A DNA stretch of 64,000 nt. Origin: Gammaproteobacteria bacterium (GTDB taxonomy: Bacteria; Pseudomonadota; Gammaproteobacteria; UBA6429; Thiohalophilaceae). This document shows positions 18,290 through 27,596 of this stretch, piece after piece. The stretch lies in NCBI GenBank assembly GCA_016125505.1, contig WGLP01000009.1, positions 1 to 64,000 on the forward strand, in the 5' to 3' direction. Below the pieces are notes generated by a model. It made no database searches. It worked only from the letters and a program-made list of their open reading frames with translations, and was not told the DNA's origin. Each line of letters starts with the position of its first letter. Positions within the stretch are counted from its first letter, which is position 1. Both the position numbers and the translations under genes were made by a program.

Positions 18290-21200
18290 ACACACCTGTA
18301 TTCCAGAAGGAACTTCTGCGGTATTTCGGCTGGAAAAACCGTTCAGGCATCGTCGTCCTGGTGTTATGCCTGATATTGCTGTTCCTTGTCTGGAACCACA
18401 CTCGCGTCAACAATGAAGAAAATCTGAAAGAACGCTACGATTTGTACGTTCAGGATATCACTGACGCGATCACGAACCGTCTGCATCAGCACGAGCAGAT
18501 TTTGCTTGGTGGTGCCGGCCTGTTCGACGCCAACCCCAAGGTGAGTCGCCAGGATTGGCATAATTATGTCCAGCGGCTCAATCTTGCAAAAAACTATCCG
18601 GGCATTCTCGGCGTCGGCTATAGCAAGATTGTGCAAGCTGACAAACTGGCTGCCCATATCGCTGAAATTCGTGCCCAGGGGTTTCCGCATTTCGACGTAA
18701 ACCCGGTGGGCGCGCGCCCGCTTTATTCTTCCATTATCTATCTCGAACCGTTTTCGGGACGCAATCTTGCGGCCTTCGGCTATGACATGCTCTCGCAACC
18801 GACCCGTGCCGATGCGATGAATCTTGCCGCCGAGTCCGGACAGACCACGATCTCCGGCAAGGTCACCCTGGTACAGGAGACCCATGGAAAAATTCAGGCG
18901 GGATTCCTGATGTACGTGCCTATTTATCGTGAAGGTCTGCCATTAACCACGGCCCAGGAACGCCGGCATGCCCTGCGCGGGTTTGTCTACAGCCCTTACC
19001 GCGTCGATGACCTGATGCATGGCATCCTGGGCAAGCGTTATCACGAACTGGATTTTGTTATCTATGACGGAGATAAGCAGGGTCCGGATACGCTGATGTA
19101 TACCTCCTCGACCGAGCACCCGCAAGAGCCTGCGCCGCCGGAAAAACCCGCAATGCAGTCGCTGAGCAATATCAACGCGTACGGACACAACTGGACCATC
19201 CATTTCTACAGCAGCCCGGAGTTTGATGCACGCTTTGACTCCGCCGCCAGCGATGTTGCGCTGTTACTGGGTGGCGTCGCCTCGGTTTTGTTATTCATTC
19301 TGGTTTCCTTCGTGAACTCCAGACGCGAACAGGCCGAAGCACTCGTCTATCACAAGACTACCGAGATCCAGGACAACCAGCTCAAGCTGCAACAAAGCGA
19401 GAAACGTTTCGACCTCGCCGTGCGCGCCGCCAACGACGGTATCTGGGATTGGGACATCGTCCGGGGAACATTCTATTATTCACCGCGCTTCCGGGAACTG
19501 CTGGGCTTCGATGAGCAGGAACTGGATGAGACGGTTGATGTGTTTGCCATGCAACAATTTCCCGACAGTCAGTTCCCTGATACTAATGTATTGAAGGATT
19601 ACCTGCAGGCTCAATCCAGCTTTGCCACGATATGCCGGATGAGAAACAAGGCAGGCGATACACGCTGGTTCAGAAACTGCGGGATTGCGGTACGTGACGC
19701 AGCAGGGGCTCCCATCCGGGTTGTGGGTTCGATCCACGACATTACCGAAAGCAGGCGCGCCGAAGAGGAACTACAGGACACCCATACGCACACCCAGACC
19801 ATCCTGGATAACGTCGTAGACGGTATCTTCACCACGGACGAAGCCGGCAATATCCTGTCGTCCAACCTGGCCTGTGAGAAGATCTATGGCTACAACGCGG
19901 ACAAATTAATCGGGAAACATATCAATACACTTTTCCCGCAATACATTCACGACCAGAACAACCGGTTGTTCAACGCACATCCTGAAAAGGATATCGCAAG
20001 CAACCCCGGCTTCAATCGTGAAACCGAAGGCGTTCGGAAAAACGGTTCGAGTTTCCCAATCGACCTTCGGGTATCCACCATCAGCATGCATGGCAGTCCA
20101 CTCTTCATCTTTATGGTACGGGACATTACCGAACGCAGAAAGGTCGAAAAGATGAAGTCCGAGTTCGTCTCCACGGTCAGTCACGAGTTGCGAACTCCGC
20201 TTACCTCGATCAAGGGCGCCATCGCCCTGGTGATGAGCAAATCAGCACGCCAGCTTCCCGAAAAATCCTATGCCATGCTGGAAACCGCGAGCCGGAACTG
20301 TGAAAGATTGACGGTGTTGATTAACGACATCCTCGATTTGGAGAAAATCGAGTCGGGGCGGCTGCAATTCGAATTCAAGCCGGTCGATCTATGCAGTCTG
20401 GTCCAGTCTTCACTGGAGGCCAATGAACCTTATGCGCAGCAGCATGGTGTCCGCTTACAACTGGAAACGGAACTGGAGCACGCCGTGGTCTGGGGTGACA
20501 ATAACCGGCTGCATCAGGTCTTCGCCAATCTGCTATCAAACGCCATTAAATTTTCGCCAGCCGACGGCACGGTGGAAGTCGCAATCACCCGGCATAACCG
20601 GAGTTTTCGCCTGTCCGTGAAAGACCATGGCCGCGGCATCCCCGCGGAATTCCGTTCGCACATATTCCAGCGTTTTGCCCAGGCCGACAGTTCCGATACA
20701 CGGGAGAAAGGCGGGACCGGGCTGGGTTTGAGTATTACCCGGGCGATCGTGGAACGCCACGGCGGCCACATCGACTATCGCAGTAGCATAGGCCAGGGTA
20801 CGGAGTTTTATATTGATATCCATGAATACATGGACACCGTTGTTCCGCAACCCGCCACGGCCGCCGGACTTCAGCGTGTACTGGTCTGTCAGACGAATCC
20901 CGGCGGCAACAACGACATAACCGGCGTATTCGACGCGAGTCATATCGCCAGCGATGTCGCCACGAATGCCCTGATGGCCAACGCCCTGCTCGCCGAGCAC
21001 GATTATGATCTCATGCTGGTGGAGTGTGAGTTACCCAATCTCGATAATGTCAGGATTCTACAGCAGCTGGAATGGCAAAATGGCCAGCGCACGCGGCCGA
21101 TTATTATTCTGGGCGATACGATTGTTGCGGATCGCATGTATTGGCTGCAGAACGATCAAGTACGCCAGGAAATTTTCAGTATCCTGAAGGCATTACTGCC

Positions 21201-21543
21201 TCCCTCCGCCAGGATCCTGCACGCGGCAAAAGACCCGGACGTCATTCGCAGCCTGCAACCTCTCGTCAGTCAGATTGGAAAATACGACTTCACGCCCACG
21301 CTTATGGATACCCGGCGCAAGCTCGCCGCCGAAAAATTCGATCTGGTCATGATCGACTGCAACATGGCTGAGATCTGCGGTCCGGAATTACTTGAAGAAA
21401 TATCCAATAAAACACCCGTCATGCTTTTTAGCAACCATAACACGCGCGGTACGCTTTACCCGCGGCTGGCAGACGCCTTGATCAAAAACAACGCCGCGCA
21501 CGCGACGCAAGGTCATGGTTTCAGAACTGTCATTAATCATTGA
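18286..21543 (+). CDS. CHASE-domain sensor histidine kinase with degenerate C-terminal receivers
   Basis: This 1085-residue protein has a membrane helix at about 21-37, a periplasmic CHASE-type sensor (about 45-315; GGAGLFDANPKVSRQDW, YLEPFSGRNLAAFGYDM) and a second helix at about 322-342. PAS (about 375-495) and PAS (about 505-625) follow, then FVSTVSHELRTPL with His633 and an ATPase domain with NLLSNAIKF, DHGRGIP and GGTGLGLS. Residues about 860-1085 look like two receiver-like folds that lack the full acidic pocket (LMLVECELPN; LVMIDCNMAE). The kinase core is strikingly like that of the preceding gene, so the two arose by duplication with different sensors. Translationally coupled to it (ATGA). 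Confidence 0.9.
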   Translation: MNTPVFQKELLRYFGWKNRSGIVVLVLCLILLFLVWNHTRVNNEENLKERYDLYVQDITDAITNRLHQHEQILLGGAGLFDANPKVSRQDWHNYVQRLNLAKNYPGILGVGYSKIVQADKLAAHIAEIRAQGFPHFDVNPVGARPLYSSIIYLEPFSGRNLAAFGYDMLSQPTRADAMNLAAESGQTTISGKVTLVQETHGKIQAGFLMYVPIYREGLPLTTAQERRHALRGFVYSPYRVDDLMHGILGKRYHELDFVIYDGDKQGPDTLMYTSSTEHPQEPAPPEKPAMQSLSNINAYGHNWTIHFYSSPEFDARFDSAASDVALLLGGVASVLLFILVSFVNSRREQAEALVYHKTTEIQDNQLKLQQSEKRFDLAVRAANDGIWDWDIVRGTFYYSPRFRELLGFDEQELDETVDVFAMQQFPDSQFPDTNVLKDYLQAQSSFATICRMRNKAGDTRWFRNCGIAVRDAAGAPIRVVGSIHDITESRRAEEELQDTHTHTQTILDNVVDGIFTTDEAGNILSSNLACEKIYGYNADKLIGKHINTLFPQYIHDQNNRLFNAHPEKDIASNPGFNRETEGVRKNGSSFPIDLRVSTISMHGSPLFIFMVRDITERRKVEKMKSEFVSTVSHELRTPLTSIKGAIALVMSKSARQLPEKSYAMLETASRNCERLTVLINDILDLEKIESGRLQFEFKPVDLCSLVQSSLEANEPYAQQHGVRLQLETELEHAVVWGDNNRLHQVFANLLSNAIKFSPADGTVEVAITRHNRSFRLSVKDHGRGIPAEFRSHIFQRFAQADSSDTREKGGTGLGLSITRAIVERHGGHIDYRSSIGQGTEFYIDIHEYMDTVVPQPATAAGLQRVLVCQTNPGGNNDITGVFDASHIASDVATNALMANALLAEHDYDLMLVECELPNLDNVRILQQLEWQNGQRTRPIIILGDTIVADRMYWLQNDQVRQEIFSILKALLPPSARILHAAKDPDVIRSLQPLVSQIGKYDFTPTLMDTRRKLAAEKFDLVMIDCNMAEICGPELLEEISNKTPVMLFSNHNTRGTLYPRLADALIKNNAAHATQGHGFRTVINH

Positions 21544-21555
21544 TTACGGGACCAG

Positions 21556-22185
21556 ATGATGACAAAACCTATTCGCATACTCTATGTCGACGATGAGGCC
21601 GATATCCGGGGTATCATCGATTACGCGCTGGAAGACGAACCGGATATTGTGCTTGAGTCGTGCGAGTCCGGCCAGGAAGCGCTGAACAAGGCAGGCGACT
21701 TCCAGCCCGACCTCATTCTCCTCGATGTGATGATGCCCGGCATGGACGGCCCGACGACGCTGAAAAAACTGCGGGAGCTGACACAGACCCGTACCACGCC
21801 CGTGATTTTCGTTACCGCCAAAGTGCAGCCGAATGAGGTCGAGCAATTCAAGTCCCTGGGTGCCATCGACGTCATTGCCAAACCCTTTGACCCGATCTCG
21901 CTGGCGGCGCATCTGCGCAAACAACTGGAACTCGCTACGCGCGCACCCGCAAAAAAAAGGCTGACAAACTTGCAAGTCTGCGCCGGACCTATCAGGCGGA
22001 ACTCCCGGGCCGAATCGACGCGATTGACGCAAACTGGTCTGCTATCGTTGCCAACAATGCCGGCGGCGGCGTTTATGATGAACTTCGTCGCCAGGTCCAC
22101 AGCCTGGTCGGCTCCGGCATGTCCTTCGGTTATACGCAAATGGGCACGCTTGCCCGCGAGATCGAACTCGCTATTGGCGAGTTGA
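21556..22185 (+). CDS. Response-regulator receiver, 5' part of a frameshifted REC-Hpt-REC-REC-GGDEF gene
   Basis: Residues 1-125 form a normal receiver: DD at 12-13, phospho-acceptor Asp57 in LILLDVMMPGMDG, T in FVTAK, and K in IAKPFD. Past the A8 run at 21951-21958 the frame gives unrelated sequence ending at 22185. The -1 frame instead continues with an Hpt-like helix bundle (ELRRQVHSLVGSGMSFG) that joins the next frame. Unless the ribosome slips, only a free receiver with a 70-residue nonsense tail is made. It lies 12 bases after the CHASE kinase and is probably its partner. Confidence 0.75.
   Translation: MMTKPIRILYVDDEADIRGIIDYALEDEPDIVLESCESGQEALNKAGDFQPDLILLDVMMPGMDGPTTLKKLRELTQTRTTPVIFVTAKVQPNEVEQFKSLGAIDVIAKPFDPISLAAHLRKQLELATRAPAKKRLTNLQVCAGPIRRNSRAESTRLTQTGLLSLPTMPAAAFMMNFVARSTAWSAPACPSVIRKWARLPARSNSLLAS
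21951..21958 (+). other. A8 run at the frame junction (slippery-type A AAA AAA site)
   Basis: In the zero frame the sequence reads GCA AAA AAA AGG. A -1 shift gives AAG GCT GAC, which opens into the Hpt domain and the rest of the protein. A_AAA_AA-type heptamers are known -1 slippage sites, as in dnaX. A one-base homopolymer indel or sequencing error would look the same. Confidence 0.7.
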
Positions 22186-23447
22186 TCGATAGCAAACAAA
22201 CGCTAACGCCTTCGACCATCAGGCACCTGTCACAACAGTTTCACCAGTTACGTGAATACGCCGACACTGATCCGCAAGGCATGCCACCGCCGCTACCGGA
22301 GCCGGCATTGCCGACCGCAAGCGAGGACTCGCAACGCCTGCTCTACATAGTCGAGGACGATACGGCGCTCCTCGAACAGATGACCGGACAATTACAACTG
22401 CTTGGCTGGCAGGTCGAGGGTTTTGCGGATGCCAGCAGCGCATCCCGGGCGCTCAGGACAAAATTGCCATCGGCAATCACGATCGACCTGTCCCTGCCTG
22501 AAGGCAAACTGGCCGGGATCGAACTTCTCCAGCAGTTAAGTGAATTGCGGGAAAAACGGATTCCACGCATCGTGATCTCCTCGGCCTGGAACTGGGAATC
22601 GCGCCTCGCCGCGGTACGCGCCGGTGTCGATGTCTATTTAATGAAACCTCTGGACATGACCATCCTGGTCGAACACCTGGATAAACTGACCCTGCGCAAC
22701 CAGACAGAACCCTATCGCATACTGATCGTCGATGACGACCTCAGACTGGCGCAACACTATGGCCAGGTCCTGGACAACGCCGGGATGCAGGCGCGGCTGG
22801 TGACCCAGCCGGAACTGCTGCTTAAAAACCTCACTGCCTTCCAGCCGGAATTGATCCTGATGGATCTGTACATGCCAGGCTGTTCCGGTATCGAAGCGGC
22901 GCAGGTCATCCGCCAGGACCGCAATTTTCTGAGTGTCCCCATCGTCTTTTTATCCACGGAGCTTGAACGTCATCGCCAGCTGGGTGCGATGCAAACCGGG
23001 GCGGATGACTTTCTGGTAAAGCCCATCACTGATGCTGACCTGGTATCCGCGGTAACATTGCGCGTGCAACGTTTCCGCAATCTGTCCACGGTCATGCACC
23101 AGGACAGCCTGACCGGCCTGTTGAATCACATGTCGTTTAAATTGCAGATGGAAACGGAATTCGCCCGCGCCCTGCGCAATCACACCAGCCTGTGTTTCAC
23201 CTTGATCGATATCGATATGTTCAAGATAGTAAATGATCAGTATGGCCATCCGGCAGGCGACCGTGTCCTCAAGACGCTGGCCCAGTTGTTGCAAATTCAA
23301 CTACGCAAGTCCGATATCATCGGCCGCTATGGTGGCGAGGAATTTGCCGTCCTGATGCCCGACACCGGGCAGGAACAGGCATTACAGGTCATTGACGATC
23401 TGCGTAAGCAATTTCTTTCGCTACACTTTAGTGAGGGCGAGAGCTAA
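22119..23447 (+). CDS. Hpt-REC-REC-GGDEF part of the disrupted response regulator / diguanylate cyclase
   Basis: The frame from 22119 starts inside an Hpt domain, whose phosphorylatable His lies just upstream in HSLVGSGMSFG in the same frame (open from 21957). Then come REC (about 75-185, YIVEDDTALLEQ; Asp in TIDLSLPEG), a second REC (about 200-310, LIVDDDLRLAQHYG; Asp in LILMDLYMPG) and GGDEF with I-site RKSD and signature GGEEF. A TAA at 23445-23447 stops it before the end of the GGDEF fold. The same frame then stays open to TAG 23619-23621 and encodes the missing piece (SFSAGIS, AADTTLYQAKHDGRNRIY). A separate start at 22119 is doubtful. The gene carries two lesions and is probably inactive as a cyclase unless recoded. 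Confidence 0.75.
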   Translation: MSFGYTQMGTLAREIELAIGELIDSKQTLTPSTIRHLSQQFHQLREYADTDPQGMPPPLPEPALPTASEDSQRLLYIVEDDTALLEQMTGQLQLLGWQVEGFADASSASRALRTKLPSAITIDLSLPEGKLAGIELLQQLSELREKRIPRIVISSAWNWESRLAAVRAGVDVYLMKPLDMTILVEHLDKLTLRNQTEPYRILIVDDDLRLAQHYGQVLDNAGMQARLVTQPELLLKNLTAFQPELILMDLYMPGCSGIEAAQVIRQDRNFLSVPIVFLSTELERHRQLGAMQTGADDFLVKPITDADLVSAVTLRVQRFRNLSTVMHQDSLTGLLNHMSFKLQMETEFARALRNHTSLCFTLIDIDMFKIVNDQYGHPAGDRVLKTLAQLLQIQLRKSDIIGRYGGEEFAVLMPDTGQEQALQVIDDLRKQFLSLHFSEGES

Positions 23448-23640
23448 TTCAGTTGCAGCTTCAGCGCCGGGATCAGTACCTCCCTCCGACACGCCACGGT
23501 CGATAAGTTGATCCAGGCGGCCGATACCACGCTGTATCAGGCTAAACACGACGGGCGTAACCGGATTTACCTCAACGAAGCCGCGGGCAAGCCTGTCAGC
23601 CAGGAACAGACCAGGCCGTAGATTCGCAATGACCCTGGGG

Positions 23641-23793
23641 TCACCTGAAATGTGACTCCGGTCACGAAGGCCGGCGCAAGGTGAACGGGTTTGTGCTTTG
23701 TGTGTGACCGAGCGCGGATTTTAAGGATAGCGACTTAAACCGGTTTGGAGTAAAACCGATTCAGGGAATGTGCCGCCACTGTAAGGAACACAG
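23641..23793 (+). promoter_or_regulatory. Structured leader with cobalamin-riboswitch-like tail
   Basis: The 150 bases before the second PAS-GGDEF gene contain TGTGACTCCGGTCAC and GGTTTGGAGTAAAACC hairpin elements, then AGGGAA and CCGCCACTGTAA just before the ATG. The last two resemble, in order, the conserved AGGGAA and CCGCAACTGTAA pieces of cobalamin riboswitches (RF00174), but the hairpin normally between them is missing. It could be a degenerate riboswitch, another RNA element or chance. Confidence 0.25.
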
Positions 23794-24690
23794 ATGCACT
23801 TTGAACATATTTTCCGTAGCCTGGTCGAAAACACCAATGATGTGATCATGGTGCTAGACGCGACGCCCCTGGAACAAGGTGGACCGTACATCGTCTACGT
23901 CAATCCCGCCTTCGAACGCCTGATGGGCTATCGCGCCGAGGAGGTCATGGGTCAGAATCCCAAAATCCTGCAAGGCCCGGATACCGACGACAAGACCCGC
24001 TACAAGCTGCGCCAGGCCATGCGCGCCGGCAAGAGCATTCGTACCCAGATCCTGAATTACGACAAGTTCGGTAACGAACTGTGGCTGGACATCAACATGG
24101 TGCCCCTGTTCGATGAGGACGGCGAACTCGCTTATTACGCCGCCATCGAACGCGACCTCACCGAATACAAACGCCTGCAGTCACACCTGGAAAATATGGC
24201 AAACACCGACAGCCTCACCGGCCTGTCCAATCGCCAGTCATTTATGCACCGGGCGGAAAAGGAATTCAGCCGCGCCCGCCGCTACGCGCGGCCCTTGTCG
24301 GTCGTCATGATCGACGTGGATCACTTCAAGAGCGTCAACGATCGGTACGGCCATGCCGTCGGCGATGAAGTCCTGCGTCAGGTCAGTTCCATCTGCCAGT
24401 GCAGCCTGCGCGGTTCCGACGTCCTCGGCCGGATCGGTGGCGAGGAATTCGTGGTGCTGCTGCCGGATACGCCGCCCGACAATGCCATCTTCGTGGCCGA
24501 GCGCATGCGCGAACAACTGGAGAAGACACCCATCACCGTGGAGGAACTGGTGATCCGCATCACCGCCAGTTTCGGCGTCGCGTCATTGATCGATGCCGAC
24601 ATCAACTTCAATGGAATTCTGGAACGCGCCGACGTGGCGATGTACCACGCCAAGAATGACGGCCGCAACCGGGTAAAGTCAGCCGCCTGA
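23794..24690 (+). CDS. PAS-GGDEF diguanylate cyclase, paralogue of the 13363 gene
   Basis: This 298-residue protein has a PAS domain (about 8-125) with the LOV-like segment GQNPKILQGPDTD, again with Pro where LOV proteins have the flavin-reactive Cys. The GGDEF domain has I-site RGSD at 206-209 and signature GGEEF at 215-219. AAGGAA lies just upstream of the start. It matches the cyclase at 13363 over the whole length, so the two are duplicates flanking the kinase operon. It should make c-di-GMP with product feedback. Its own structured leader may control it. Confidence 0.92.
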   Translation: MHFEHIFRSLVENTNDVIMVLDATPLEQGGPYIVYVNPAFERLMGYRAEEVMGQNPKILQGPDTDDKTRYKLRQAMRAGKSIRTQILNYDKFGNELWLDINMVPLFDEDGELAYYAAIERDLTEYKRLQSHLENMANTDSLTGLSNRQSFMHRAEKEFSRARRYARPLSVVMIDVDHFKSVNDRYGHAVGDEVLRQVSSICQCSLRGSDVLGRIGGEEFVVLLPDTPPDNAIFVAERMREQLEKTPITVEELVIRITASFGVASLIDADINFNGILERADVAMYHAKNDGRNRVKSAA

Positions 24691-24696
24691 CCGACC

Positions 24697-24713
24697 CGCG
24701 CCGCTGAGGCGCG
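24697..24713. terminator. Possible short terminator hairpin
   Basis: CGCGCC-GCTGA-GGCGCG lies between the convergent cyclase and porin-like genes. The 6-bp GC stem lacks a strong T-tract, so this is weak. Confidence 0.3.
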
Positions 24714-24742
24714 ATTGTCTGCCGGGTGTTCGGATGGCAATC

Positions 24743-25567
24743 CTACAACCAGATCGTCAGCAGCGCGCCCACGGCCGAATCCGGACTGCCATTGCTTAAA
24801 CCCACCGACAGGTAAAAAAACAGGTCCTTGCGTTTATCCAGTTCCTGGTTATAAAACACGGTTGCCTGTGCCGGCGCATCGAAACCGGGGGTCGCGGCCT
24901 GCGCGACCTCCAGCATGGCACCCAGGCTGCGTCCCTTGCCCATGGGATAAGTCGCACCCGCATTGGCATACAACACATCGTCATAATTGACCGTTGCCGA
25001 GTCGCCATTCACCTGATAACCGACACTGCCGAAGAGATAGACCTTTTCGAAGGGCATGACCAATCCGCCTTCGAGGGCATAGTCGTTCTCGCCGGTACCC
25101 AGGCCCTTCTTTTCATCCGCGGTACCCAGCTTGATCCGGCCCGTGACATGGTAGGCGATCTCCGAACCCGCGGCCTGGGGGAGTTGATAGGTGGCATACA
25201 TGTTGATATCGCCAATCCCCGACGCCTTGCTGCCGGCAGTACTGCTTGTGGTGAGCTTGGTCATGTGCGTCATGCTGCTGCTCACGATGATCGCACCGGA
25301 ACTTTTGGCACTGAGCAGGGAGGAATATATCCCGGCGCTGACATTCCCTTTAACGTAATCGACACCGAAGGGCACCTGCCATAGGTCTGTGGTGGAGGAA
25401 GTACCATAGTCACCACTTGCGTATTCCAGACCCAGCGTCAGCGATAACCCTTCGCGCTCGCCCAGCCCGATATCGCTGCGTTCATCCGCGCCGGCCATGC
25501 CTGCCAGTATCAGCAGCCACAACCCGACACAACACCGTAAATAAATCCCCCGTTTCATTTTTTTCAC
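24743..25567 (-). CDS. Predicted outer-membrane beta-barrel protein
   Basis: This 274-residue protein starts with a lysine-rich signal peptide (MKKMKRG..., hydrophobic to about 27, ending AGMAGADE). It continues with alternating amphipathic strands typical of a small barrel (LSLTLGLEYASGDYG, VPFGVDYVKGNVSAGIYSSLL, YALEGGLVMPFEKVYLFGSVGYQ). It ends in hydrophobic L-T-I-W-L, an acceptable outer-membrane C-terminal signature. It resembles the transporter-like group called phenol-degradation MetA-pathway proteins, but the cargo is unknown. Single gene. Confidence 0.65.
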   Translation of the reverse strand: MKKMKRGIYLRCCVGLWLLILAGMAGADERSDIGLGEREGLSLTLGLEYASGDYGTSSTTDLWQVPFGVDYVKGNVSAGIYSSLLSAKSSGAIIVSSSMTHMTKLTTSSTAGSKASGIGDINMYATYQLPQAAGSEIAYHVTGRIKLGTADEKKGLGTGENDYALEGGLVMPFEKVYLFGSVGYQVNGDSATVNYDDVLYANAGATYPMGKGRSLGAMLEVAQAATPGFDAPAQATVFYNQELDKRKDLFFYLSVGLSNGSPDSAVGALLTIWL

Positions 25568-25677
25568 TCCTGAAAATTGAAGCCATCAATTTGCGGCAAA
25601 ATCAGGAATAAAATAATGACGCAGATCATAAACGCCGGATTTTTTCCGGAGCGGAAATGCCAGCCTGCGTTTACGTA

Positions 25678-27564
25678 TCAGCCTGAAACCAGTTGCCTGA
25701 TTTCACTGGCACCAAGCGTTTCCTTTTCCAGTAACGCCGTGGCCAGCGCATCGAGTTGTGTGCGGTGGGCAGTCAGCAACTGGATAACCTCCTGCTCGAC
25801 CTCTTTCACCAGCTTGCGAATTTCATCATCGATGATCTGCGCCGTGTGTTCGCTGAAATCGCGGGCCTGGGCCATTTCGCGGCCGAGGAAGATGTGTTCT
25901 TCGCCGCGGCGAAACGCCACCGGTCCCAGGCGTTCGCTCATGCCCCAGTGCGTGATCATGTGTTGCGCCAGCCGCGTCGCCTGTTTGAGATCGTCTTCGG
26001 CGCCCGAGCTGACCTCGCCGAATACCAGGCGTTCGGCGGTACGCCCACCCAGCAGCACGCCGATGCGATCGCGCAGGTAACTCTGCTGGAGGTTGTAGTG
26101 TTCCTCTTCCGGAATCTGTTCGGTGGCGCCGAGGGCGCGGCCGCGCGGTATGATGGTGACCTTGTCCAGGGGATCGGCATGCGGCAGCAGGCTCGCAACG
26201 ACCGCATGGCCGGATTCATGATAGGCAATGACTTTTTTCTCGGCCTCGCTAATCACATTTTCGCGCCGCGCCCCGAGCACCACTTTATCGCGTGCCGCCA
26301 TGAGCGTATTCATATCCACCTGTGATTTTTCTTCGCGGCCTGTCAGCAGGGCGGCTTCGTTCACCAGGTTTTCCAGATCCGCGCCGGAGAAGCCCACGGT
26401 CAGCGACGCCAGTCGTTCCAGGTCCACATCCGCCGCCAGCGGCACTTCACGACTATGAATCTTGAGGATGGCAAGCCGCGCCTTTTTATCCGGCAGGTCG
26501 AGCACGACCTTGCGATCGAAACGGCCGGGCCGCAGCAGGGCGGGATCGAGCACGTCGGGGCGATTGGTTGCCGCGAGCACGACCACCGCTTCATGCGCGG
26601 AGAAGCCATCCATCTCGTTGAGAATCTGATTCAGCGTCTGTTCGCGTTCATCGTGACCGCCACCGAGACCGGTGCCACGGGCGCGCCCCACGGAATCGAT
26701 CTCGTCGATAAAAATGATCGCCGGTGCACTCTTCTTGGCATCGATAAACATGTCGCGCACGCGCGCCGCGCCTACGCCGACGAACATCTCGACGAATTCC
26801 GAACCACTGATGCTGAAAAACGGCACATCGGCCTCACCCGCCATGGCCCTGGCCAGCAAGGTCTTGCCCGTCCCCGGCGGCCCCATTAACAAAATACCGC
26901 GCGGGATCTTGGCGCCGAGTTTGCGATAGCGTTCCGGACTCTTGAGATAAGCGGTGATTTCACGCAAATCCGCCTTGGCGTTATCCAGGCCGGCGACATC
27001 GTCAAAACTCAGTTGCATCGTCCCCTTGCGATAGAGTCTGGCCTTGGACTTACTGAATCCGAACAGGCCGCCACCCTGGGCAAACCGCTCCGAGACCCTG
27101 CGGCTGATGAAAAAAAACAGGGCAATGAAAAACAACCAGGGGATCAGCGCCATGATCGCCTGCAACCACCAGGGCGCCTCCGTGGGTTTATTGTCGATCT
27201 CCACGTGGTGCTGTTCCAGCAAGGGGATCAGCTCCGGGTCATTCACCGGTGGCAAGGTGGTGGTGAAGGTTGTCGATGAGCGCGTTTGATTCCCTTGCGC
27301 AGGTACCGCGCCGGCGCGGTAGGTCCCGATCACGCGTTCTCCCTGCAAGGTCACCTTCGTCACCGCATCGGCGCGTACCCTGGCCTTGAATTCGGAATAA
27401 GCGATGCTCTGGTGTAAACCGCTATCCGTTGTCGTCGACCAGTAGTAATACATGAAGGCGCTGATCGCGATGACCCAGACGATGTAACGCCAACCCAGTC
27501 CCGGCAACTCGGGTGGTGTCTCGGGTCGTTTGGGCTCGCCACCGGCGGGTTTGTTCTCTGCCAT
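25678..27564 (-). CDS. FtsH-like AAA+ zinc metalloprotease
   Basis: This 628-residue protein has membrane helices at about 26-43 and 134-153 flanking a periplasmic domain, and the AAA module with Walker A GPPGTGKT at 228-235. It also carries the pore motif in [15 protein letters not shown], Walker B IIFIDEID and second region of homology LLRPGRFDR. The protease domain carries HESGH at 449-453 and the third zinc ligand region [10 protein letters not shown]. The N-terminal domain is longer and unlike classic E. coli FtsH, so this may be a second FtsH of the cell. It would extract and degrade membrane proteins. The AsmA-like gene lies just upstream on the same strand, about 32 bases away. Confidence 0.9.
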   Translation of the reverse strand: MAENKPAGGEPKRPETPPELPGLGWRYIVWVIAISAFMYYYWSTTTDSGLHQSIAYSEFKARVRADAVTKVTLQGERVIGTYRAGAVPAQGNQTRSSTTFTTTLPPVNDPELIPLLEQHHVEIDNKPTEAPWWLQAIMALIPWLFFIALFFFISRRVSERFAQGGGLFGFSKSKARLYRKGTMQLSFDDVAGLDNAKADLREITAYLKSPERYRKLGAKIPRGILLMGPPGTGKTLLARAMAGEADVPFFSISGSEFVEMFVGVGAARVRDMFIDAKKSAPAIIFIDEIDSVGRARGTGLGGGHDEREQTLNQILNEMDGFSAHEAVVVLAATNRPDVLDPALLRPGRFDRKVVLDLPDKKARLAILKIHSREVPLAADVDLERLASLTVGFSGADLENLVNEAALLTGREEKSQVDMNTLMAARDKVVLGARRENVISEAEKKVIAYHESGHAVVASLLPHADPLDKVTIIPRGRALGATEQIPEEEHYNLQQSYLRDRIGVLLGGRTAERLVFGEVSSGAEDDLKQATRLAQHMITHWGMSERLGPVAFRRGEEHIFLGREMAQARDFSEHTAQIIDDEIRKLVKEVEQEVIQLLTAHRTQLDALATALLEKETLGASEIRQLVSG

Positions 27565-27596
27565 AAGCTGTCCCTACCGCATGCCGCCTTCGTCTG

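Larger units (their letters stand above)
21556..23621 (+). pseudogene. Reconstructed extent of the REC-Hpt-REC-REC-GGDEF gene
   Basis: Joining frame one (21556 to the A8 run), the -1 frame (21957 onward) and the segment beyond the TAA at 23445 restores a continuous protein of about 688 residues. All domain boundaries are complete, ending at TAG 23619-23621. The reconstruction is direct reading of the bases. Whether the gene is decayed, recoded or affected by sequencing errors is open. Confidence 0.7.
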
